A stretch of DNA of 64,000 bases, taken from NCBI GenBank assembly GCA_017434895.1, contig JAFSGB010000028.1:60866-124865 (forward strand), in the 5' to 3' direction. Numbering within the stretch: position 1 is the stretch's first letter; the number at the start of each line of letters is the position of its first letter. The translations under genes were made by a program, and so were the position numbers. This document shows positions 27,753-35,449 of this stretch, in pieces. The notes beneath the pieces were generated by a model. That model saw only the letters and a list, made by a program, of their open reading frames with translations, was not told the origin of the DNA and did not search any database. This stretch comes from Clostridia bacterium. GTDB taxonomy: Bacteria > Bacillota > Clostridia > Oscillospirales > Acutalibacteraceae.

Positions 27753-27776
27753 TTCAGTTAGCAGAGGCTAACTGAA
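27753..27776 (+). promoter_or_regulatory. Candidate metalloregulator operator of feoAB
   Basis: A perfect 10-bp inverted repeat (TTCAGTTAGC and GCTAACTGAA around AGAG) begins 4 bases after the -10 box and covers the predicted transcription start. GTTAGC/GCTAAC half-sites resemble operators of DtxR/IdeR-type iron repressors (TTAGGTTAG-type half sites). A repressor bound here would block transcription in iron-rich cells. The regulator is not in this window. Confidence 0.65.
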
Positions 27777-27798
27777 AGTAAAAACAAGGGGTTTTTCG

Positions 27799-28026
27799 AT
27801 GGAAACTTTAAAGAATGTGCGGGTCGGTAGCAGAGTTCGCGTCATAAGACTCAACGGCGAAGGTGCAATTAAACGCCGAATTATGGATATGGGCATTACA
27901 AAGGGCGTTCAGATTTACGTTCGAAAGGTAGCCCCTTTAGGCGATCCGATTGAAATTAATGTTCGTGGCTACGAGCTTTCTCTCAGAAAAACAGATGCTG
28001 AAATGATTGAGGTTGAAAAAATATGA
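27799..28026 (+). CDS. feoA: Ferrous iron transport protein A
   Basis: FeoA is a 75-residue cytosolic SH3-like protein needed for FeoB function. The family pattern is clear: VGSRVRVIRLNGEGAIKRRIMDMGITKG (residues 10-37), VAPLGDPIEINVRGYELSLRK. The RBS is AAGGGG. Its stop overlaps the feoB start by 4 bases (ATGA), so FeoA and FeoB are made in step. Confidence 0.97.
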   Translation: METLKNVRVGSRVRVIRLNGEGAIKRRIMDMGITKGVQIYVRKVAPLGDPIEINVRGYELSLRKTDAEMIEVEKI

Positions 28027-30110
28027 GTATCAAAATTGCTCTTGCAGGCAACCCAAATTCCGGTAAAACCACCCTTTTTAACGCCCTTACCGGCTCAAAC
28101 CAGTATGTCGGCAACTGGGCGGGGGTTACGGTTGAGAAAAAAGAGGGTAAACTAAAAAAGGACAGCGAGGTAATTCTTACTGACCTTCCGGGAATTTATT
28201 CACTCTCCCCCTACACCCTTGAAGAGGTTGTAGCTAGAAATTATTTGGTTAACGAGTACCCTGATGCCATTCTTAATATTGTTGACGGTACAAACCTTGA
28301 GCGAAACCTTTACCTTACAACCCAGTTAATGGAGCTGGGCATTCCCGTTGTGGTTGCAATTAATATGATGGATATTGTCCGCAAAAACGGCGATAAAATC
28401 AATATTGAGGAATTAAGTAAGGCGTTAGGCTGCGAGATTGTGGAAATTTCCGCATTAAAGCTTACGGGTATTGACGAAGCCGCTGACAAGGCAATAGATG
28501 TGGCAAAAAAAGGTAAAATTGTGCCGCGACACTATTTTTCGGGTGACGTTGAGCACGCCATTGCTCACATTGAGGAGGCTTGTGTTCACAATTTGCCCGA
28601 GGAACAGCAGAAATGGTACGCGGTTAAAATTTTCGAACGCGACAAGCACGTTTTAGAGCTTTTGAACCTTGATAGTGAGATTTTAAAGCACATTGAACAG
28701 GATATTGTAAAGGTTGAAAAAATGCTTGGCGACGATGCCGAAAGCATTATAATCAACGAGCGTTACAATTATGTAGAACGGGTGCTTAAAAATTGTTACA
28801 AGAAAAAGCATCCCGACCGACTTTCCTCTTCGGACAAAATCGACCGCGTTGTAACCAACCGAATTTTGGCTTTGCCCATTTTCTTTGTTGTAATGTTTTT
28901 GGTTTATTACATATCGATTGGCTCTGTTGGTGACTGGACAATAGGCTTTACCGAGGGCATTTTTGAAACTTTAACCGTCCTTGCTGCCACATGGCTTTCA
29001 AAAATCGGAACTACCGAGTGGTTAATCGAGCTAATCACCAACGGAATTATCGGTGGTGTAGGTGCAATTTTGGGCTTTGTTCCACAAATGCTCATTTTGT
29101 TTCTACTCCTTTCCCTACTTGAGGACTGCGGCTATATGTCCCGAATCGCCTTTATTATGGATAGGCTTTTCAGAAAATTTGGTCTTTCGGGCAAAAGCTT
29201 TATACCTCTTTTGGTGGCAACCGGTTGCGGAGTGCCGGGGATTATGGCTTCCCGCACAATTGAACAGGACCGCGACCGCAAAATGACCATAATGACTACC
29301 TGCTTTATACCTTGCGGAGCTAAAATGCCACTTGTCGGTTTAATTTCGGGTGCGCTTTTCGGAAACAGTCCTTGGATTGCCACCGCCGCCTACTTTTTAG
29401 GAATCGGTGCGGTTATAGTTTCGGGAATTATGCTAAAGAAAACCAAGCCATTTTCGGGTGATCCGGCACCCTTTGTTATGGAACTGCCCCAATACCACGC
29501 TCCGGTGACAAGTAATATTTTACGCACCACTTGGGAAAGAGGTTGGTCATTCATTAAAAAGGCAGGTACCATTATTTTGGCAGCAAGCGTGCTTATTTGG
29601 TGTTTTGATTCCCTCTCCTTTGAGGGTGGTTTTCACTATATTTCGTCCGACAGTGCCGATGACTCGATTTTAGAATACTTGGGCAAAATTCTCGCCCCCG
29701 TTTTTGCACCCTTGGGCTTTTCGAAGTGGCAATCGGCAGTTGCTACCATTTTGGGACTTGTAGCCAAAGAGCAGGTTGTAAGCACGCTTGAGGTTTTGGC
29801 TCAAAACAGCAGTACAACAATCGGTCACCTGCTCGGTGACAATGCACTTTCAGGCTTTTCGTTTATGGTATTCAATCTGCTTTGTGCCCCCTGCTTTGCG
29901 GCAATGGGAGCTATTAAGAGAGAAATGAACAACGGAAAATGGACACTTTTCGCCATTGGCTATATGTGTATTTTTGCCTATGCGGTTTCCCTTATGATTT
30001 ATCAGTTTGGCTCATGGTTTGTGGGTGCCGGCAGTATTTTGGGTACAGTCTTTGCAACACTGACCCTTGGACTTATTATTTATATGTTAGCAAGAAGGAA
30101 AAGAAATTAA
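28023..30110 (+). CDS. feoB: Ferrous iron transporter FeoB
   Basis: FeoB imports Fe(II) through the cytoplasmic membrane. The N-terminal G domain has G1 GNPNSGKTT (8-16), the switch region QYVGNWAGVTVEKKEG, G3 DLPGIYSLSP and G4-type NMMD. The membrane part has the two Gate motifs (CGYMSRIAFIMDRLFRKFGLSGK in two conserved pieces, and CIPCGAKMPL near 435) and ends with ICM helices. The length of 695 residues is typical of Firmicutes. It is coupled to feoA and followed after one base by the Cys-rich partner. Confidence 0.98.
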   Translation: MSIKIALAGNPNSGKTTLFNALTGSNQYVGNWAGVTVEKKEGKLKKDSEVILTDLPGIYSLSPYTLEEVVARNYLVNEYPDAILNIVDGTNLERNLYLTTQLMELGIPVVVAINMMDIVRKNGDKINIEELSKALGCEIVEISALKLTGIDEAADKAIDVAKKGKIVPRHYFSGDVEHAIAHIEEACVHNLPEEQQKWYAVKIFERDKHVLELLNLDSEILKHIEQDIVKVEKMLGDDAESIIINERYNYVERVLKNCYKKKHPDRLSSSDKIDRVVTNRILALPIFFVVMFLVYYISIGSVGDWTIGFTEGIFETLTVLAATWLSKIGTTEWLIELITNGIIGGVGAILGFVPQMLILFLLLSLLEDCGYMSRIAFIMDRLFRKFGLSGKSFIPLLVATGCGVPGIMASRTIEQDRDRKMTIMTTCFIPCGAKMPLVGLISGALFGNSPWIATAAYFLGIGAVIVSGIMLKKTKPFSGDPAPFVMELPQYHAPVTSNILRTTWERGWSFIKKAGTIILAASVLIWCFDSLSFEGGFHYISSDSADDSILEYLGKILAPVFAPLGFSKWQSAVATILGLVAKEQVVSTLEVLAQNSSTTIGHLLGDNALSGFSFMVFNLLCAPCFAAMGAIKREMNNGKWTLFAIGYMCIFAYAVSLMIYQFGSWFVGAGSILGTVFATLTLGLIIYMLARRKRN

Positions 30111-30111
30111 T

Positions 30112-30252
30112 ATGGCTACGGTTATAATATCGGTCATTATTGCAGCTCTGGTAGTTGCGATAATAATTAAAGAAATCAAAAACCGCAAGGCGGGCAAATG
30201 CTCTTGCGGTTGCGGAAGCTGTGCATTTAAAGACAAATGCAGTAAGAATTAA
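30112..30252 (+). CDS. FeoB-associated Cys-rich membrane protein
   Basis: A 46-residue protein directly after feoB (1-base gap, with AAGGAAAAG upstream inside feoB). One hydrophobic helix (TVIISVIIAALVVAIII, 3-19) is followed by a basic turn and a Cys cluster KCSCGCGSCAFKDKCSKN with five cysteines (C30, C32, C34, C37, C43). This matches the FeoB-associated Cys-rich family (PF12669) of Firmicutes, thought to help FeoB much as FeoC does elsewhere, perhaps by sensing iron or redox state. Confidence 0.92.
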   Translation: MATVIISVIIAALVVAIIIKEIKNRKAGKCSCGCGSCAFKDKCSKN

Positions 30253-30276
30253 ATGTATCAAAGTTTACGGCAAAAT

Positions 30277-30307
30277 AATAGGCAGTCGCTTTATGCGACT
30301 GCCTATT
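30277..30307. terminator. Bidirectional terminator between feo and the glycan locus
   Basis: A perfect 13-bp stem AATAGGCAGTCGC/GCGACTGCCTATT has a 5-base loop. It is followed by TTTAATTT on the plus strand and ATTTTG on the minus strand. It lies 13 bases beyond the stop codon of the convergent glycosidase gene. Confidence 0.92.
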
Positions 30308-30319
30308 TTAATTTATAGG

Positions 30320-33103
30320 TTAAGACACTCCGTAAATATAAACGGGTGAACCGGTAAGGGGTATTGTTACTTTACCGTTCGAAGCAGTATATATCGTTTC
30401 GTTACCCATTACATCCACAACCTTAACTGTGTCTTGTGTCGTATCAAATGTAGTATCATAGGTTTCGGTCCACTGATTGTTCCAAGGAAGTGTGGGTGTA
30501 CGGCTTCCTGCATTATTTGACGAACCGTTGGAAAGAACCTCTTGGTTGGTGTAAGCCACCACAACATTTCCATGTGCCACGGTATCAAAAACAAATGCTC
30601 GTACACCGCCGGCAGCCTTGCCGCCAGCAGTATAGCTGTCGGCAGTATAGCCGCCGTCATACTTATCGAAAATTTTTGCACCGTTCTTTTTCATGGTTTC
30701 AAGCTGACTTGTCATTATTGCAAAGGCTACACCGGCAGGCTTTGGCTTAATAACACCGTAGAAATCCTGCATATAGAATGCACCGTAGTTATGGTTAGCA
30801 TCAGTATGATTGAATCCACTGTCATGGCTTGTTCTGTCATAAAACTGATAATACTGAATTCGGTCAATACCGTAGGATGCACAAATAGCACCAATTCTAA
30901 CGAAATAGTCGGCTTGTGTACGCAAGCATACAGAATTTTCGACCTCAGGTTGGGTTGGATATCCAACCTCGGTAAAGTAGGAATCCATTGTGTCAGGATC
31001 ACCGACTTTGTCAGCTAGGAACGAATATATACGCTGGGCACCCGCCTCAATATTCCACATAGGACCACCATACTTGGCACTGGATCCAGACCCATAAAGG
31101 TCAGGCATACGGTTACTAGCGTAGATATGTGCGGTTAAAACCTTGATATCACTCCAAATAGACGGAATTACCGTGCCTGCCGGTGCTTCGGGTATATATG
31201 TGTCACCCTCAACATCTTGTACTGTATAGGAAGCAGCCATCAGCTCCGGCCATTCGATCTCTGCCGCAGATGCTTGTGTGGGGATGTGTATCATTGTCGA
31301 CTTAATATCTCCGTTTGCTATTGCCTCTTGAACCGGTAGCCACATATAGTAATAGAATATAGGATAAAGCTCATTTCTGGACATATAAGTTGACTTGCTT
31401 TCGTCTTGCAGTGCATAAAGACTTAACTCGTTACCAACCTCGTATGCATCTACATAATTCTCAACAGTTTTAAGGTTGGCTATAATTGTTGTAATATAGT
31501 CACTGCTGCCTGCTATATTATTGTCACCGCCCACTGTGGCGTTTAATTTTGTAACGCCCGCATTATAAAGGATTTCTGCTAACTTTGCGCCAGCGGTTCC
31601 GGCACCGATTCTTTCAGTGCCTACACCGATTTTAAGGAGTAGATTTGCGGTATCCTCATACTTAGAAAGTGTGAAGTCGGAAAATATGTTGCCCGTACCG
31701 GCACCGCCTGCAGTAGTAGAGGCAAAACCAAAGGGATTGTAAGCACCTGTGGTTGAGGGATTGTAAGTATATTCGGGAATTAAAGCAAATGGGTAACACT
31801 CACTGTATGTATTATTCTCGGTAATAACATATAGGTTGAGATAATACATTCCATAGTCGCCCGAAACGGAAACCGTTTTATTTGCATCAAGGCCTTTACA
31901 AATAGTATTGTCTACATACAGTCCGGAATCCACAACATTTCCGTAGTAATCTCTTACATCATATCTAAGGCTGAAGGTTAAATCCTCGTCCAAAAGGTTG
32001 GTTACGTTTAAGTTTAAATCCACCGAATTACCAACGAACACAGTCGAATGGTCAGATTCGGGAGTAACAGGTGCTACACCTGCGGCAAAATCGTATTTTT
32101 TTCCTCTGAAAAGTCCCAAATAATCGGGGTTTTGCTTTTCGGCGGTCATATCTGCAAAGGAAATAGTATATTCTAACGTTTTTTCTAAGTGCTCTAGAAT
32201 GCCTGAACTCGGAACATTAAGACTTATGCTGTTTCCGTTCAATTTTTCAACACTAGAATGATTTTTTGTTATGTTACTGTCACGCAAGGATGTATACATC
32301 CTCAAATCATCGGTTAATTCATCAATATATATCAAACCTTCAAAATCGGGATACGGATAATCCAAATCGTCAGGATAAACCCATTTTGAGTTAACCTGTG
32401 CTCTGGAGGATATGCATCCATTGAGGTACTCACGGTTAATTCTTGAACGGTTATTGAATGTTTTTTCGGTAGCGTATGCATCTACTGTATAATACAAGGT
32501 AATACCGGTTGTCGTAAAGGTATATTTTACCGTAATTTTCGATCTTGGAAAGTCAGTTTCCCAGTTAGGATTTTCTTTCGTATTTCCCGTGATATTGTAA
32601 TCAACGGTTAATACGGTATTGCCGTCAGCATCGGTAGATTCAACAAAGGACTTAATTCCACCGCTTGATATCAGGTCACCGTCACCGGCTTTACGACAAG
32701 TTGTAACTCCCGCGCCGTCAATAGCATCAAATAGCTGACCGTTCGCACGTTTGAAGGATATAACTTCCTGCCCCTCACTGTCAATTCCGTAGGCATAATT
32801 GGTACCTTCGTAATAATATTGTAGGGTTGCTCTGTTTGCAAGCTTGGTTGCAGGGTTTTGTGAAGCCGCACTTCCGTAAACGGTATTTTTTTCACCAGGA
32901 GTAGCGTCTGAATTGTTATCCGAAAGTGCTTCGGCAGAAACTGCAAAAGAATTTTTCCAGTAGCTTAAAATACTCTTATAGTCGCCGTCGGGCAAAAGGT
33001 AATGTGAATCATAATCGCTTTTGACGGGTCCGCCTATTAAGAACATATTAAGTGCCAGTGTTACACAAATAACTGCAATAAATACTTTTTTAATTGATTT
33101 CAT
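30320..33103 (-). CDS. Secreted clan GH-A-like glycoside hydrolase, paralog 1
   Basis: This 927-residue exported protein has an N-terminal signal or anchor helix (5-25) without a lipobox. An N-terminal beta-rich region (about 90-440) ends in an Ig-like piece (LNLNVTNLLDEDLTFSLRYD). A TIM-barrel-like domain follows (about 455-800). E559 in the EVGNE motif fits the Asn-Glu acid/base signature of clan GH-A, and E712 in YFTEVGYP fits the nucleophile at the end of strand 7. HIY at 669-671 and QYYQFYD near 750 also fit. The C-terminal part (about 830-927) is a small beta domain ending SPVYIYGVS. It is closely similar end to end to the lipoprotein at 35450-38263. The CAZy family and substrate are not assignable by eye. 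Confidence 0.78.
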   Translation of the reverse strand: MKSIKKVFIAVICVTLALNMFLIGGPVKSDYDSHYLLPDGDYKSILSYWKNSFAVSAEALSDNNSDATPGEKNTVYGSAASQNPATKLANRATLQYYYEGTNYAYGIDSEGQEVISFKRANGQLFDAIDGAGVTTCRKAGDGDLISSGGIKSFVESTDADGNTVLTVDYNITGNTKENPNWETDFPRSKITVKYTFTTTGITLYYTVDAYATEKTFNNRSRINREYLNGCISSRAQVNSKWVYPDDLDYPYPDFEGLIYIDELTDDLRMYTSLRDSNITKNHSSVEKLNGNSISLNVPSSGILEHLEKTLEYTISFADMTAEKQNPDYLGLFRGKKYDFAAGVAPVTPESDHSTVFVGNSVDLNLNVTNLLDEDLTFSLRYDVRDYYGNVVDSGLYVDNTICKGLDANKTVSVSGDYGMYYLNLYVITENNTYSECYPFALIPEYTYNPSTTGAYNPFGFASTTAGGAGTGNIFSDFTLSKYEDTANLLLKIGVGTERIGAGTAGAKLAEILYNAGVTKLNATVGGDNNIAGSSDYITTIIANLKTVENYVDAYEVGNELSLYALQDESKSTYMSRNELYPIFYYYMWLPVQEAIANGDIKSTMIHIPTQASAAEIEWPELMAASYTVQDVEGDTYIPEAPAGTVIPSIWSDIKVLTAHIYASNRMPDLYGSGSSAKYGGPMWNIEAGAQRIYSFLADKVGDPDTMDSYFTEVGYPTQPEVENSVCLRTQADYFVRIGAICASYGIDRIQYYQFYDRTSHDSGFNHTDANHNYGAFYMQDFYGVIKPKPAGVAFAIMTSQLETMKKNGAKIFDKYDGGYTADSYTAGGKAAGGVRAFVFDTVAHGNVVVAYTNQEVLSNGSSNNAGSRTPTLPWNNQWTETYDTTFDTTQDTVKVVDVMGNETIYTASNGKVTIPLTGSPVYIYGVS

Positions 33104-33120
33104 TACTTTTCACCACTTTC

Positions 33121-35199
33121 TTATTTACAACTGCATTCGCCTAAGACTATTAGTTTTTTGCATTTCAAAAGGTCTGCGAGATTAAATTCACCATCGTTTT
33201 TAATATCTGCCATACCATACTCGTCGGTTGTTTTGCCTAAAATCACATCGTACTGAGCTATGTGATCGTCGCCATTAATAATATTATCTTGGTTCATATC
33301 ACCAGCATAAGCATAATTTGTGTTGAACTTAATTCCGCTTATTGCAGCGTGGGTATCACCCTCTTTTAAGAGTGTATCGTTCTTTGTGTTGCTCCATGAA
33401 ATAAAATTCAGTCCGGAATATTTTTGAGCCATAGGCATTGTAAGATTTGCAGCAGGAATCGCAGTTACGGTGTAAAGTGATGCACCGGCAGCAGATTCGA
33501 ATTTTATTGTGCTGATACTGCCGCCCAGTGTCATCGAAGCAGAGCCTAAATAACCTTGTGCCTCACTGCCGGAGGCGCTCTTGAAAAGAAGCGTCACAGT
33601 ATCCATGGGATTTAAAACACCAACATCTAATGTGGTATTTGCATCCACACCGGTGTAGGTTTCAAAAGTTTCACCGTTTTTCTTAACGGTTAAGGTCACA
33701 CCGGATATAGCAGTGGTGCTATCTGTAAGCTTTAAGGTACCGTTGCCGCCGAAGGGTGCAGTGAACTGCATATAGATACCTGTATTATTATCCACCGTAC
33801 CGTAAAATTTAGTGCGTTTGTAAATTGGCTTAGAAATATCTTCCGAGTCATCGCCAAAGGTGGGATAAAGACTGCCTACCGAGGTTTTGGTATCACCGTC
33901 AGAAAGTGCATAATAAAAGCCGTCTTTGATTATAGAATATGGCTGTAGGGTTGCTTCTGCAGCAACATCAAAATATCCAAAGCTCCATGCTGCTCTTGTA
34001 TTTTCAGTAGTACTGGCAGCAGCATAGTCGGTATATCCATTTGCGGTTTTATTTTCCACATAATCTGTTGCAGTATATTCGTAAGCTACACTTGAAGTAC
34101 TGAGTATCTTCTTAAGGGTCACTTTGGGTATGCCCACATCAACCGCACTCCTGCCTAGGGCATATACTTCAAACCAGACTGTATCACCCTTGGTTAGGAA
34201 TGTCTGTGCTTCGACAAGGCTGCCGGCACTTGTGTATTCGGTCAAAGGTGTTAAAACCTTTGGTGTGGCCGCCTCAACAGATACAGAATAATATGTCGTG
34301 GCACCGCTTGCGGTAATGGGAGCGGAAATTTCATACTGTCCCGAATGGGGTGCCGTAAATCCAAACCGCATCTTTTCGCCCACTCTGGCGTTTAATATCA
34401 AGCTTCTGTTTTGGGTTGTTTGATTTCTTGTATGATAAAGCGAATAGAAGGAATTAACATTTTCAATATCGCTCACCACAAAATAAGTATTCGGGTCGGT
34501 TTTATAGGTAACCTGACTCAAAAGTGACTTTGTATCCCTTTCAGAGGTTATGATTTCCCCGTTTTCTTCCTCTAAATATAAAATTTCAGATGCCTTATTC
34601 TTATATTTAACCTGTGCCTTAAAGGGCAGTGCTATATCACTGCTTGGAATTACCAAACTTTCGGTTATGCTCATATAGCTATAGGTATTACCGCTACCAT
34701 CAACTGCAACTACTGTGAAAACACCGCTGCTATCAGGATTTTCGGGGGTAATTCTCACTCCGTTATCTGTCTTTTCGGCAGTAAACTCAAAGTCATCCGC
34801 ATTCTCTATAAACTCAGGAGAAAACTCGGTTTCTACGCCAAACTTCCAAACACTGTCATCTGTACACTTAAGTAACTTATTTCCGCCGTAAACAGCGTCC
34901 AATACAGAGTATGTGCCGTAAGCGGAGGTTTTTGTAGCTTCAACCGCCTTGTTTTCTTCACTTTCTGCGTCTTCATCCAGTGTTTCGGAGGCCTTACTCT
35001 CAAAATAGTTATCATACATATAATTGGTCAAGTTTTCATAAACCGCACCATGGCTTGCATCAATATATGCCAAATCGGTGTAATCGCGTTCGGGCACATT
35101 TACTGCGCCGGAAACGGAAATGGCACTGCAAATCGCCACTAATACTGCCATTATAGCAGATAACGCCTTAGTTTTTTTTGCTGCAAAAAAGGTTTTCAT
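33121..35199 (-). CDS. Secreted dockerin-type surface protein with repeated beta modules
   Basis: I start at 35199 because GGAG lies 7 bases before this ATG; the ATG 6 bases upstream is too close. The 692-residue protein has a signal peptide, an Asp/Glu-rich N-terminal region with VWKFGVETEF, and a fibronectin-III-like part (about 145-230). It has two copies of the locus-wide beta module (MRFGFTAPHSGQYEISAPI and IYMQFTAPFGGNGTLKL). An InlB/Listeria-Bacteroides-type repeat (LNFISWSNTKNDTLLKEGDT) comes next. The C-terminal dockerin-like pair is GDMNQDNIINGDDHIAQYDV and ADIKNDGEFNLADLLKCKKL. It probably docks onto a cohesin scaffold or the cell surface. It is co-transcribed with the downstream glycosidase (17-base gap). 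Confidence 0.8.
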   Translation of the reverse strand: MKTFFAAKKTKALSAIMAVLVAICSAISVSGAVNVPERDYTDLAYIDASHGAVYENLTNYMYDNYFESKASETLDEDAESEENKAVEATKTSAYGTYSVLDAVYGGNKLLKCTDDSVWKFGVETEFSPEFIENADDFEFTAEKTDNGVRITPENPDSSGVFTVVAVDGSGNTYSYMSITESLVIPSSDIALPFKAQVKYKNKASEILYLEEENGEIITSERDTKSLLSQVTYKTDPNTYFVVSDIENVNSFYSLYHTRNQTTQNRSLILNARVGEKMRFGFTAPHSGQYEISAPITASGATTYYSVSVEAATPKVLTPLTEYTSAGSLVEAQTFLTKGDTVWFEVYALGRSAVDVGIPKVTLKKILSTSSVAYEYTATDYVENKTANGYTDYAAASTTENTRAAWSFGYFDVAAEATLQPYSIIKDGFYYALSDGDTKTSVGSLYPTFGDDSEDISKPIYKRTKFYGTVDNNTGIYMQFTAPFGGNGTLKLTDSTTAISGVTLTVKKNGETFETYTGVDANTTLDVGVLNPMDTVTLLFKSASGSEAQGYLGSASMTLGGSISTIKFESAAGASLYTVTAIPAANLTMPMAQKYSGLNFISWSNTKNDTLLKEGDTHAAISGIKFNTNYAYAGDMNQDNIINGDDHIAQYDVILGKTTDEYGMADIKNDGEFNLADLLKCKKLIVLGECSCK

Positions 35200-35309
35200 A
35201 CTCATTCTCCTTTTTGAACTTGGTCAGAAATGCAAGAAAAACAGCCGACTTTTCCAAAATTTTTATACTTTTATGTATCATCTTGCTTTCTACACATTAT
35301 ATTCATTTT

Positions 35310-35338
35310 ATTATATCTTAATTTGGATAAAAAGTAAA
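35310..35338 (-). promoter_or_regulatory. Promoter of the dockerin protein-glycosidase pair
   Basis: TTTACT (35333-35338) and TATAAT (35310-35315) have 17-base spacing on the minus strand, about 110 bases upstream of the start, giving a leader of roughly 100 nt. Confidence 0.78.
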
Positions 35339-35374
35339 GGTTTTTAATAAAAAAATTCCTTTAATTGTACAAAC

Positions 35375-35411
35375 AAAAAAGTGAACAATAAGCATTTAGC
35401 TTATTGTTCAC
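35375..35411 (-). terminator. Terminator of the ABC-importer operon
   Basis: A perfect 13-bp stem GTGAACAATAAGC/GCTTATTGTTCAC with a 5-base loop is followed on the minus strand by TTTTTT. It lies about 40 bases after the glycosidase lipoprotein stop and separates the large operon from the promoter at 35310-35338. Confidence 0.95.
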
Positions 35412-35449
35412 TTAAAACTAACTGTTTTTAAATTTTAAAGCAGTTGAGT

